Below are positions 51,772 through 63,375 of a stretch of 64,000 nucleotides of DNA, one piece after another. The stretch is from the NCBI RefSeq assembly GCF_020080835.1, contig NC_058166.1:11185672-11249671 (forward strand), in the 5' to 3' direction. The stretch's first letter is position 1, and every line of letters starts with the position of its first letter. The translations under genes and the position numbers were made by a program. Under the pieces are notes generated by a model. The model saw only the letters and a program-made list of their open reading frames with translations. It did no database searches and was not told where the DNA came from. This stretch comes from Cotesia glomerata. Lineage: Eukaryota; Arthropoda; Insecta; Hymenoptera; Braconidae.

Positions 51772-52739
51772 TGTTAAAAAAACAATAGCTGGAGAGTCAG
51801 TTTTATAGGTTAATTTTATTGACAATTATTACAAAATTAACAATAAGTTTAAGTTAGAGAACACACAATCTTTTAGATCACAGTTTCGTTTTATGAAATC
51901 AATGAGTCACTCAAATGGTTAAAATAGTGGTTAGACACCGTAAACCCAAAGGAGAAGAGGTGCTGGATCTGTTGATTAGGAATAGACTTCTAGAAGGTGT
52001 TCAAGGGAGCCTGCAGGTGCACCTTACAAGGTGATGACCAGCCGGGCCTTGGGTACGATGATTTTCTCTGAGGGGTACCACAAGGAAGCTTGTAGGTCAC
52101 CTAACAGGGTGAAAAGAAGTACCGAGCCTTGAACACGATGATTTTCTTGTCTAGAAGTCGCCAAAGAAGATGCTTTTCGATTAGGTTATAAACACGCTGA
52201 CTTAGATGATTTTCTCACACTCAGAATAACAAGATTTTACTTGTAGACAAGTTCGTTGCAGTGAAAGACTTTTATCTTAGCTTGATATCACGATGTGAAT
52301 AGTAAGCGTTTGAAATGAAGACTGACTCGCAGCGCCGGATGGACTGGCTTATATACTTGACTGGCGGGATTCTCGAATTTTCAGCTGAAATTCTCTCGAT
52401 TGAGTTGGAGAGAACTCTTTTTTGATAAATTCACTTTCCAGATTAACAAAATGAATGATTTTGATACAAAATGAATTTTTACTTTATTTTAACTCTTTTG
52501 ATTATTAATTAATCGATTTTTAATTAATATTTAGCCAAATTAAGAATTTTGATCTAGACTTTTCTTTTACGAGATGTTTCTAGGCGCAGACGCGAGTAAG
52601 GCGCAGGCGCGAGCGCGAGCTAAGCGACAGCGCCAATGTTGTTGTTTAGAGTACTCATAACGATCAATAGGTGGCGCCACATATTTAATAATTTTGAATT
52701 ATAACCAACAATTTTGAATTATATCTTTATTTTTAAACA
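51772..52739 (-). repeat. 5' LTR of the BEL/Pao element (968 bases)
   Basis: Partner of 45558-46525. It drives transcription of the element on the minus strand. Confidence 0.92.
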
Positions 52740-52901
52740 AATGAATATTAGCTAGAATAATTACATGGATGAAAGGTGCATGCCAATTCGATGGAATTGG
52801 GAATCTGTGCAAGTTAAAACAATACTCTAATTAAATTTCAAGTCTAGATCTAAAAATGCAATTCTATAAAGCGCCCAGCGGAGCGGGCGAGTAACAGCTA
52901 G

Positions 52902-53280
52902 TTATGAAATAAAATAATAACTTTACTATAAAAATTTTTAGTTTTAACTAATTTAACAAACCGTTATTTTTCTGTATGAAAATAACCATAGTCTACTTAA
53001 AAACTGAACAATTGATGTATCTAGAATCCCTGTTTAAAAATATTTGTTGAAAAAAATTAAAAAAATTCGCTCTATGTAAATTATACATCTATTGATATAA
53101 TATACTAAGAAAAAATAATTTTTTTTTTAATTTGTTTTATTTAAATGCCAAGGTCCAATAACCAAATAGCAACATTATACAGTGTGTATACACAGATGCA
53201 TCTTATAAGTGCATAAAGTAAGCATTAAAAATTTCAAGATTGAGAGATTTATAAAAATTTTCTAATTTAATTATATAATA
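52902..53280. other. Spacer between the two inverted Helitrons
   Basis: This is AT-rich sequence with no coding region. It separates the 3' ends of two Helitrons that face each other. Confidence 0.5.
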
Positions 53281-54813
53281 CTAGCTGTTACTCGCCCGCT
53301 CCGCTGGGCGCTTTATAGAATCGCATTTTTAGATCTAGACTTGAAATTTAATTAGAGTATTGTTTTGATTTGCACAGATTCCCAATTCTATCGAATCGGT
53401 ATGCACCTTTTATCCATGTAATTATTCTACACGGAGAAAAAAATTTTGCTATAGGAACTCTATAGTAGTTAGTTAGTTGTAAAAAGTTCCAGTAGGTTAA
53501 CGTATTCTTATAGTAACAATACAGTTTGGCTCCTGCAACTCTACATCGTTGAGCTCTGAGAGCTAAACGTTATTTACCTCTCACAACTCTACAGGATCGT
53601 TCTAAGACTATAACAAATTTTTGGAAGTTGCTTAATTTTTGATTACGATTTAGCATTGATAATTTAATAAATACATGCAGCAGAATGAATTTATATTGCC
53701 AACAATAATTGTATATGACAAATAAGAATAGTATTATAATAGAAATAAAATAATAATAGAACTTATATTACAAATAAAAATTATTTGTAAAATAAAAATA
53801 TGGTCGTCACAAAATTATCTTATTTTCTTAATTATATTAATAAATATTGGACATAAAATCATTACCGTATATGCACGAGAAAAGATAAATAAACGAAAAA
53901 AAATTTTATTTTGTGTTAAATTGGGTCTTTTTAATGTATTCCGATAACTTATCACTTATCACAATATATTCAACTAATAAATTAAATTAATAGTCACTGC
54001 AAATGAACCTTGAAAAACCATAAATACAAAACTGTTCTAACGAAATTCAATTTGACAAAAAAAAACCTATTTCCTTAAATAAATAAATTAGGAACTTAAT
54101 TGTCCTCATATATTTTTAATAATATAGATTAGTAACAAAATAATTATGTTTGGCATTTTAGAAGGTTATGAAATATGTCAGCGCACTCTACTACTGCGCA
54201 ACGTAGAGCGCTCTCAACTATACCGTTTGGCTCTGTGAACAATCCCGTAGAGCTCTGAGAGCTCAACAACATTGAGTTATCAGAACTAAATAACATTTTG
54301 TTACTGTAACTCTACAACGAACAGTAAACTGTGTATAGTTGTGGTAACTCTACAGTTACGTTACCAGAACGAAATTTTTTTTTCCGTGTAGCTAATATTC
54401 ATTGTAACTTTCAATATGCAATCATTATAACATTCCCGTGTTTTTCTTATAAAAATAAATAATTGATATGAAAAAAAAAAAATTTTAATGAGCATTGAAA
54501 GTTTCAGTTGAAGAAATTGCAGGTCTCATAAGTGAAGAAATCTACCTAGTATGTATACATAACCAATAGAATTAAAAAATTTATTTGAAACAAATGATAA
54601 TCGAATAGAATAAATTTAGTTACAATAAAAATTCATTATTTCTAAGTCAAAAAAATATAGCTTCCGAATAAGTAATCACCACCATTTCATATACTAAAAC
54701 CTTCTCCGAAACACGCTGCATCTTATGGTATAAGTAGGTATTATTCCGATCGGTTCAGTAGTTTTCGTAGTATAACCGGACAAAAAAACCGGCTCTCCAT
54801 TTATTAGTATAGA
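53281..54813 (-). mobile_element. Second non-autonomous Helitron, inverted, with a MITE insertion
   Basis: On the minus strand it starts TCTATACTAATAAATGG and ends with the CGCCC..GGGCG-type hairpin and CTAG. The flanking bases are A and T. It matches the copy at 45146-52901 (minus BEL) in the opposite orientation. MITE 53430-54388 is inserted in it. Confidence 0.8.
53430..54388. mobile_element. 959-base MITE with a verified TA duplication
   Basis: The ends are CACGGAGAAAAAAATTT and the complement ...AAATTTTTTTTTCCGTG. The other Helitron copy shows the empty site (..ATTATTCTAGCTAATATT..), so the TA on both sides is a true target duplication. The interior has GTAACTCTAC/GTAGAGTT words and no ORF. 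Confidence 0.85.
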
Positions 54814-54896
54814 TTAATTATATAATATTATTAAACATATTCTTAGAAAGGTTTGTAATTTCAACTCAATAAATTGAATTATATTTTACAATTTAC

Positions 54897-55112
54897 CTTC
54901 TACTTCGAGATTCAAGAAATAATTTAAGGCTTTTGATTTAAAAGAATTTAAACTATTCAATCGGCAATGCACGCCGGATGCATGCTCGTAATAGCAAGTA
55001 GTAGCAAAATTTAGGATTTTGAAAGAGATATTATACTTTGCTGTTAACCTATCTGATCTTCTGATATCTTCGTCTTCCTCGACGAACAAATTTCGTAAGA
55101 TTTTTGGTTCAC
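54897..55112 (-). CDS. Possible orphan internal exon
   Basis: A 72-codon open stretch on the minus strand lies between a good acceptor (TTGATCTCAG|GTGAACC) and donor (GAAG|GTAAAT). It is acidic then mixed, with two Cys eleven positions apart (C..EHASGVHC) followed by SKALNYFL. This faintly recalls the Osiris Cys-pair region. No partner exon is found downstream, where mobile elements fill the next 10 kb. It may be a stranded exon of a gene cut by insertions, or chance. Confidence 0.25.
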
Positions 55113-55487
55113 CTGAGATCAATAATTTATTTAAGTAACATGTCAAGAATTAAATTCTCTTAGATTTAATAAATAGCCAGTTTAATTCAAACTGTCCTTC
55201 ATTAAAAAAAAAGCTCTCAACAGTTTTGAAAACTTACTGGATTGATCTTAAAATTTTCAATTCTGAGTTCAGAACTAATTAAATTCTGCAAACAATTTTT
55301 ATTAAATTTTTATGCGTTTTCCCTATTGAACATCTTTTCCAATGTAAAAAAAAATTAAAAATAAATTACGAACATTTTTATTCACTGAATTTTTGATACA
55401 AATATTTAAAAATAAATAAATATAAATATAAATAAATAAATAGTACAATAAATATGAAAGATTAATTAATTAAATATATTGAGCAAA

Positions 55488-57734
55488 TCATCTCCTTCTG
55501 CGATGACCTTCGAATCCGCCATGATGGTCGTAGTCGATACTTGAGCTATGTGAGGAAGCGTAACTGTGCTGGGGGTGTTTTATTATCTCATAGGAAGTTT
55601 TTTCACCGTGATCTACAACAAATATAAAATAAATTAATTGTATTTCTCTCAATCTGCAAATAGTGGTTGAATACTGACTAATTACCGAGGGATTTCTTGA
55701 GCGCGACTGCTGCGGCTAATGCTAGAGCTATTTTTGCAATAACGAACGCTTTACCGGCAAGAAGTGCCGTTGCGTGCACCATTACCCACAATAATGTTGC
55801 TTTCATTGCTGCTGCTACCATGAAAAATATTCCTCCCTTACCTTTTTTCTTTTTCCTTCCTCGACCTGTAATTATAGTTGCAATTATGTCAATTTATTTA
55901 TTTACCAATACAAAATTTTAAGATAATCAATAATTAAATTGCTCAGAATAAAAAATAATAAGATTGATTCAGAAAAAAATATTTTCCCAGCAAGGCTCCG
56001 GGGGGATTCGAACCCCCGATCTCCTGTTTACTAGACAGGCGCTTTAACCAACTAAGCCACGGCGCCTTCGATGGGCCACTATGTAACTGTAAGTTTTGAG
56101 CTTATGAACCAGTGGATTTAAGTTCGTCGCATGTCTATTGATTTTTTTTCTTTTAAATTTAATTTTTCTTTATAAAGACACGATACAAATCTGATCAGTA
56201 ACCTTTGAAAAGATTTAATGAGAAAATTTTCCAAATTAATAATAATTAACAAATTTAAAAATTGTTACAAATTTTTTAAATATACAAAATTATTAATTTT
56301 AATCTTTTTTACACCTCAATATTTATAACAAAAAGCGATATTATCCATGAGATTATCTATATTATTGCTAAATTCCATATTTTACAGACTAAAATAACAA
56401 AATAAACGTAAAAGTGTCACTATTGCATCCGATTTTCAATTTTTATCTCAATATTTTTCATTATTCATGCTTAAAAATTCCACGGTAAGTATAATAATAA
56501 TTCTCGAACCGAAAACAAATTCTCAAGGGCTTGGTCTTGAGGTAGACATATCCATAATGCTGGTGACAATTATATTTTTATAGGTTAATTTTGTTCCTTT
56601 ACATCAATCAACCTAAATTATTTCATTGTTATTTAAATGTAAAACATACAAAACTTTTTTTTTAGAACAATCGAATATATAATTGATAACTACAGTCTAG
56701 TTACTTGAAATATGTGAATAAAATAGATATTTAATAGATGTTTATTTATTAGATAACCTAAAAGTTTATACTCTTGATAGTTTCACCGTTGAAAAAATAT
56801 AATTCAATTTCCAGTCTCATAGTCAAGACATCAACATGAATGTTAATCATTAATCTCTTAAATTAAAAAAAAATTTTTTTTTAAATAATATTTTGTCGAC
56901 CCGACAGGTAATCTATTTTTAAAGATAAATAACCTGTAATATAATTATAGGCATTGATTTTTAATATCTGTGACCAATATTTGTCCACAATTGATATTAA
57001 TAAAAATTTATGTTTAATTTCAACCTGATTTTACAAATAAATGACTTAAGTCCGATCAATCTTTTAATTATTTACTAAAGAAGCATATTCTTACCAAATA
57101 ACATGATATATTTTTTCACGACGCGACATACTTCAATCGCTATTGCTATACGTAACATTACCAACAAATTGTTCTTGGTAACGATATGTATCTTATAAAC
57201 AGTAAAATACCATTAAAAAAATTTCTGTTTCCTATCAAACAATTCTAATTCACCCATTCAAGCTTGATTCCCATACTTTTCAATACAATTTTATTTTAAA
57301 ACGCCTATCACTTATAAAGTAAACTATTTACAATCCACCCAACAGTTCTTACCTTCTTCAAGAGCACTATCATCACCATCACCAAACACCTCAGCAATCC
57401 AAGATTGGTTTTGATCTGAATCCTCCACATTACTATCCTTCAATCTGTCAATCGTTCCGTTGCTTCTAATAGTATCATTACGACTTTTAACGAGCAATTT
57501 GCACTCTGGTGAATCAGCACGACTTCCCACGCAATCAACTGTCACTTTACTATCATTTGCCTTATCAAAACTTTTAGAATTATGATTATTATTATGATTA
57601 TTATTATTATTACTACTCAATTGATAATTAAGCATGCGATGCCGTCGAAATGCGGGCTCACTGTAGGAACCATCGATAAATCCATAGAGAAATACAATAA
57701 GTAAAGCACAAACTCTAATGTCTCGAAGCATCAT
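55488..57734 (-). CDS. Osi: Osiris family protein (DUF1676), 228 aa, three exons
   Basis: On the minus strand the exons are 57734-57353, 55865-55686 and 55612-55488. GT-AG junctions are all phase 1 and the total is 687 bases. The protein has an N-terminal signal peptide (about 1-24), an Asn/His-repeat stretch (41-52, length-variable by nature), the Cys pair (C68, C78), an acidic region, a basic RGRKKKKGK stretch (129-137), a hydrophobic segment (about 140-186, Ala-rich) and a His/Ser/Tyr tail ending GGFEGHRRR. I chose the ATG at 57734 because it directly precedes the signal peptide. The open frame extends 73 codons further upstream, but that part has no signal sequence. The AQxLAY motif is missing. 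The first intron contains a tRNA gene on the same strand. Confidence 0.88.
55993..56066 (-). tRNA. tRNA-Thr (anticodon AGU)
   Basis: The 74-base cloverleaf on the minus strand starts GGCGCCGTGGCTTAGTTGG. The anticodon loop CTAGTAA sits in a CCTGT/ACAGG stem, and the T loop GTTCGAA in a strong GGGGG/CCCCC stem. The A box (TGGCTTAGTTGG) and B box (GGTTCGAACCC) are intact. The acceptor stem has one G-A mismatch at the fourth pair, where animal tRNA-Thr usually has a G-U. CCA is not encoded, as is normal. It lies in the first intron of the fourth Osiris gene. Confidence 0.95.
56090..57352. other. First intron of the fourth Osiris gene, remainder
   Basis: This is AT-rich sequence upstream of the intronic tRNA on the minus strand. 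No coding region or terminal-repeat element is seen. Confidence 0.5.
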
Positions 57735-58023
57735 ATTTGATGATAACACACCACTGACTGACCTGTTATCCATGAAGGTATCATTTTTATAAAGAACGTA
57801 GAGAGTAATTAACTCCTGCCACATGTTCGTGAGAACTTGGGTCTTGTTACACCATACAGAGCGTGAATATGCATTTATGGATGCATTAAACACGTAATCA
57901 CTGCTTCGTTGACCACTTAATGCATTATGTTCTGTACAAACATCATTGCACACCTACTCATCTACTGAATTCACTTATAGTACTTTACTTTAGTTTTAAA
58001 ACTATGCTCACTTATATCACAAA

Positions 58024-58105
<82 letters not shown>

Positions 58106-58908
58106 ACTTTGTATGGATCTAGTAAGTACTTAAATTAACATTCTATTACATTGTTTACATCAAAATACTCATATGTAGGTAGTTGTTTTATGCCTGCATG
58201 TGTTAATTGTTGGATTTAGTTAACATCATAATTGTTCGGTATTTACCAATGTTGAAGATGGTACTACACACTCCTCGTTCTAGATAACGAGTGGCCGTGT
58301 GAATCAACGAAACGTTTAAATGAATTATTAGGTGGATTACTAATTTAAAGTTGTCTATTATTAGTTATGATGTGTTTTCTGTCTATGGTGTGTTTGTGTG
58401 TAAATGTTCAACTGAATGCAAATGTTAATGATCATTAAATAAATCCCAGGTCGATGGTAGACGTTTGATGTTAATAAAGGATAAGAGATAGTATGCGTAT
58501 ATAGCACGGTGAAAATTAATTAATGCTTTTTTTATCGCTGTAATTTATTTATAGGTTTCAATAGAAATTTATTGAGCATCGTTTTCTTTTCTGTAATGGT
58601 TATGGTGAGAGACAGCGTTGTTGATTTTTTTTTGAGGTTGATTGGGCTAGATAATGCTTCTAAGGAGAGTTAATTATTTGGAAAAAAGGTAATTAGGTAA
58701 TCGGGTTATGATTATGACTATCATGGGTAATTTTCCGATTAATTTTATGTGATTAAGACATTTATGCAAATGTAACATTTATTACAAAGTAGCAAAATTT
58801 TACTTGTTTAAAAAAGGTATCTGAGCAAAAAATTTTTTTTTCGAATGATTATCAATTTCATGTCACGTTTTGATGTTACAAGCTGTGAACACTTTTTGAA
58901 CAATTTTT
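57735..58908. other. Upstream region of the fourth Osiris gene with an (ATT)n tract
   Basis: I see no gene. 58025-58104 is an (ATT)n microsatellite of about 80 bases. No clear TATA box is placed for the Osiris gene on the minus strand, though CATAAATGC near 57875 is possible. Confidence 0.45.
58025..58104. repeat. (ATT)n microsatellite
   Basis: A pure ATT run of about 27 units lies upstream of the fourth Osiris gene. Confidence 0.95.
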
Positions 58909-59620
58909 AACTTCCCGCGAGCCCGGTCAAAATCGGTTGATTCGTTCGTGAGTTATCGTTGTCGAAAAAAAACCGAAAAAAATGTTTTTTCGGAATTACA
59001 TTGCAATTCCTATTTCGATCGATTAAAACTTAAAAATTCTTCATGAGGCCTGAAAAACTGCGTAGAATGCCACCAACCGCGTGAAAATCGGTTTATTTAT
59101 TCAAAAGTTATTGTGGTTTTAAAATTTAAGAAATAGTGTTTTATTAACCCGAGTCAGAATAATGAATCTATATGAGCCTACATGAATCTACATGAGCCTA
59201 CAGGATAATTTTCGATTGTTTTGATCGATATTATCCAATTTATAAATTGAATTTTTGTCAATAATTTTTTAGTTACTATTTAAATTCATTTGTATTGTAC
59301 TATTTAATATTGGTATGAGTATATTCTGTGAGGTTATATTGATCAATCAAAACAATTAAAGATAAAAATATCGATTAAAACAATTAAAAATTGTCCTGTA
59401 GGCTCATGTAGGTTCATGTAGGCTTATGTAGGTTCATTATTCTGACTCGGGAAACTTTTACCAGATTTTTGAGCTTGGAGAGCTTAAAATGACACGAAAA
59501 TTATATTTTTGAGCTCGAAGAGCTCAAAATCGTAGTAAGTATCATTTTGAGCGCTTAAATATGAAATTAGCGGGAAGTTGCAAGGATGGCCTTTAGGGTC
59601 AACCGTTTTTCTAATTTTTT
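58909..59620. repeat. 'GCGGGAAGTTGC' repeat family member with an insertion
   Basis: It begins AACTTCCCGC and ends GCGGGAAGTTGCAAGGATGG ... GGTCAACCGTTTTTC, as the copy at 28.3-29.2 kb does, but lacks the TG-containing left half. An inverted-repeat element at 59148-59451 (ends CCCGAGTCAGAATAATGAA) is inserted at a position that is uninterrupted in the other copies. Confidence 0.7.
59148..59451. mobile_element. 304-base MITE, TIR CCCGAGTCAGAATAATGAA
   Basis: The right end TTCATTATTCTGACTCGGG is the exact complement. The subterminal part has 'CCTACATGAATCTACATGAG' words and their complements. The empty site is seen in the 29-kb copies, giving at most a 2-base AA duplication. Confidence 0.75.
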
Positions 59621-59686
59621 TTTGCACGGGATGTTGACATATATGCTTATATAGATGGAAGCATATATTTAAATTCATATGTACTA

Positions 59687-61905
59687 GGGTGTACGTTATT
59701 TCCCAAGTTGACTTTTTTTTCGCGATCGCCCCCTGGATTTTTAGTTCTTGACCTAAAAAAAAATATCTTAGTCAAATAAGCTCTTAATTACCAAATTGAA
59801 CCGTGCCGAAGTCGAGTTACATTTCCCATTTAAATAACATGGGAATTTGGAACTTTTTGCAATTATTTTTTTTTCTTCAAAAAAAATGTCACCACGATTA
59901 TGATCAGTGCATATTCTGATGAGAAATTGAATGCTCTACAAAAAAATTTTCTTATAATTTTTCGATAAAATCATTCCTTTAGAAGTTATTTGTGGTTAAA
60001 GTTGTGTTTATAGTTATTATCATAGTTTTGCAGTCTTGCTGTAAAGTTTTTTGTGTTATAGTCATTTATTTTATTTATAAATGTTCCAAAAATTTTATCA
60101 AAATGATTAATAGTTACAGTAACGTTAACAATACGATGTATTGAATACATTTTTAATAATATTGCCGCTTATTTGTATTTTTTCTGTCTCTATTCACATT
60201 TATTTGTTAAGCAATTTTTAGTCGCATTATGATAAGTATTCATGAATTTGTTTGTTTTTGTTTTCATGAATAATTTGCACTAAATATTGTTTTTGTTCTT
60301 TTTTATGCGTTAAATTGTTGATGTATTTTTGAGTTCATCGAAGCGCTCTTTCGGCTACATCGTTAACAATTGTAGATTATTAACAATGTCTAATCCTTCC
60401 AAACAATCATTATTGGTGACTCATGTCTCAAAGTTAATCTCTAGCAATTTTTTATTTATGTTGAATCAAAAAAAAAATTTTCATCGAATTTGAATTAATA
60501 ACAATTAATTTATTTAAGAAAGAAATCAATATCTTTTTTTTTTGAATTGATAATTTCATTATCTGCATTAACTATATAGCGTTCAGGGGGAATCAAAATC
60601 GAAATTTTCATTACATTTTAATAATTTAACGTAGTTGGATCCTGCAAGACATATTTCAAGAAAATTATGAATTTTTTTTTATTGAAAGAATTATATTAAT
60701 GATTCACCACCAAAATTTCAGATCAATTCACCAAAATGTTTTTAAGCAATGAATTTTCGAAATTGCAACATTTACACGCAAAGGTATAGAAAGATGGTGA
60801 AGTTACATAACTTTTATATGTGAAGTTATATACTATAGTATGAAGTTATGTACTATAGTATGAAATTATTTGCATCACTCGGGTGGTATGGAAGATTTCA
60901 TACTAACTTTACCATCTCTCTATACCTCTGCGTATAAATGATGCAATTTCGAAAATTAATTTCTCAAAAACGGTGTGGTGAATCGATCTGAAATTTTGGT
61001 AGTGAATTGTTAATATATTTATCTTTCGATAAAAAAAATTTCATAATTTTCTTGGAATATGCCTTGCAGAACCCAACTGTCTTAATCATTTTTCGTTTTA
61101 CGTGAAGTTATGTATTTGAATCGAAAAAAGTCAAATCAGCTTTTTCACCAGTTAAACACCACAGATGGTTTTTGAATTTGTGCAATACTGCCTAAATAAA
61201 TACTATGAATGAACAAATATGCAAAAGATTTTGTTGCGTTTCAAGATCTAACTCGAAAATGTCCCGAAAAATATATATTTTCAGCGAATAAATCGCTTTT
61301 GACATCTAGCGTGCATAGTGAAATGCAACTGGTTTATAAAATTTGATTTCATTGGCACTCTAATAATGCAACTAAAAATTGCTTAACAAATAAATGTGAA
61401 TAGAGACAGAAAAAATACAAATAAGCGGCAATATTATTAAAAATGTATTCAATACATCGTATTGTTAACGTTATTGTAACTATTAATCATTTTGATAAAA
61501 TTTTTGGAACATTTATAGATAAAATAAATGATTATAACACAAAAAACTTTATATCAAGACTGCAAAACTATGATAATAACTATATACACAACTTTAACCA
61601 CAAATAACTTCTAAAGAAATGATTTTATCGAAAAATTATAAGAGAACTTTTTTGTAGAGCATTCAATTTCTCATCAGAATATGCACCGATCATAATCGTG
61701 GTGACATTTTTTTTGAAGAAAAAAAAATAATTGCAAAAAGTTCCAAATTCCCATGTTATTTAAATGGGAAATGTAACTCGACTTCGGCACGGTTCAATTT
61801 GGTAATTAAGAGCTTATTGTGTAAGATATTTTTTTTTAGGCCAAGAACTGAAAATCAAGGGGGCGATCGCGAAAAAAAAATCAACTTGGGAAATAACGGA
61901 CACCC
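59687..61905. mobile_element. 2.2-kb foldback element, TIR GGGTGTACGTTATTTCCCAA
   Basis: Arms of about 550 bases (59687-60235 and 61360-61905) are reverse complements with few differences. A second pair of arms (about 60620-60790 and 60905-61080) lies inside, so nearly all of it can fold on itself. TA flanks both ends (59685-59686 and 61906-61907). No ORF is recognised. Confidence 0.8.
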
Positions 61906-61907
61906 TA

Positions 61908-62540
61908 ATATGTACACATACATGTAAGCGTATTAATATGAGGCATCCTTACTGATTTTCAAAAAAAGACGTCACTTTTTTTTTCAATACCCATAACTTT
62001 GTAAAAAATGGCCGATTAGAACGTTTTTACAATGTACACATATATGCTTTCATATATAATGAACATACATGCAAACATATAGACGGTAATATATTTCAAA
62101 ATATAAGTAAGCATATATTTAGCGCAAAAAAAATATATGTCAAAATATATTTTTCATATATATATATATATATATATATAATCGCATCAAAAATCTTTAC
62201 AGTACTTCCGACTACATTGAAATCAGTTTTCAACGCTTTTATTCGAATTGTGTGCTATATATGACATAAGTTTTTCTCAATAATTTTGGGAAGTAAAAAT
62301 GAGAAAATTCACGAAAAATATGTAGTTTTATGATTTTAAGCCGTTTTATTGTTAAAAAGTATAAAAAATTGTGAAAGTCATCGTATATTATTTTAAGTTG
62401 AATTTTAACTGCGAATAACTTTTAATCGAGTTGACTTAGCGAAAAATTATATCAGACCTTTTTTGTAGGCCGTTCAATTTCCTACAAAAATATCTATTTA
62501 CTTTTACCATACAATAACTCGTTGAAATACATCAAAATTC

Positions 62541-62575
<35 letters not shown>

Positions 62576-63375
62576 CCTGTGTTATTTAAATGGGAAATCG
62601 AAAATTACCATGTGACACCTCTAGATATTGATATTAAGAGCTCAAACTCTACCAGAATTTTTTTTTCGTCATCTTGGACGATATTTTCGCGGTAGCTAAA
62701 GAAAAAAAAATTAAAAGTTTTACCCTATTATATATGGGGCATTTCACGCCAAATCAACCACTTTTGAACCCGACCCCTTTAGATTTTGCTGAAACTTTTC
62801 CATCCTTTTCTACCCTTTGGAAAACATTTTTGAGAATTTTTTCAAATTTTTCTGTCCAACCTCAAAAAAGTTATGAATTTTTCAAAAAAATGGCTTTTTT
62901 ATTTTCAAATAGCCATAACTTTTTAGAAATTAACTTTTGGGTACCTTTTTTTTTTAAAAAATTTTTGTTTTTGAATGAACTTTTCGAAAAAATATACGAA
63001 AAAAATTTAACATGATCAATTATATAAAATAATCGGTTTTTTTAAGTACAATCGTCATTTTTTCGAAGTCCGCCATTTTATTTTTTTTTTTTTTTCAAAA
63101 AAAACTTCAATTTATTTGACAACTATCCCCGCTAATTCCGAGCAGGGCCGATTTTTTTTTATATTTTTTTTATTTATTTAAAAAAAATTTTTGTTTAATT
63201 TTAAAAAATGAAAATTTTTTTTTCATAAATACTATTTATATAACAATAAAAATGTTATTTAATGGTTCTGAGGTATTATAATCTCTATTTATTATATTAA
63301 TTTTCTATTTTTTTGACTAGGATTAATGATTAATAAAGTAAATTTTCAATGACTGAAAAATTATTCAACAATTTA
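61908..63375. other. Repeat-rich non-coding DNA
   Basis: It contains (TA)n near 62157-62180, an A32 run (62542-62573), and a segment from about 62735 (GGGGCATTTCACGCCAAATC) that looks like the edge of a dispersed repeat extending toward the relic at the right end. I see no intact gene. The T- and A-rich frames there are low-complexity. Confidence 0.4.

Larger units (their letters stand above)
45558..52739 (-). mobile_element. BEL/Pao LTR retrotransposon, 7.18 kb, apparently young
   Basis: Two matching LTRs, a 5-base duplication AATGA, a primer-binding-type TGGTAGCAGAGCGTGG right after the 5' LTR, a polypurine tract before the 3' LTR, and a gag-pol coding region on the minus strand make this a complete element. 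By eye the LTRs show no differences, which implies recent insertion. It is inserted in a Helitron. Confidence 0.93.
45146..52901 (+). mobile_element. Non-autonomous Helitron interrupted by a BEL/Pao element
   Basis: The 5' end is TCTATACTAATGAATGG. The 3' end is a small hairpin (CGCCC..GGGCG, 52872-52889) followed by GTAACAGCTAG. The flanking bases are A at 45145 and T at 52902, as Helitrons insert between A and T without duplication. Removing the BEL insertion leaves about 570 bases, the same size as the second copy (53281-54813) without its own insert. It has no Rep/helicase. Confidence 0.8.

Noticed and set aside
45558..52739. Env gene that would make this an errantivirus-like element
   Set aside because: Between the end of pol (46567) and the LTR (46525) there are only about 40 bases, so there is no room for env.
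57732..57953. Longer N-terminus for the fourth Osiris protein starting at 57953
   Set aside because: The added 73 residues lack a signal peptide and would bury the real one. The ATG at 57734 fits the family.
57920..58138. ORF with a poly-isoleucine run
   Set aside because: It is the translation of the (ATT)n microsatellite.
62674..63015. 113-codon Phe/Lys-rich ORF
   Set aside because: It is low-complexity translation of T/A-rich repeat DNA with no start context or domain.
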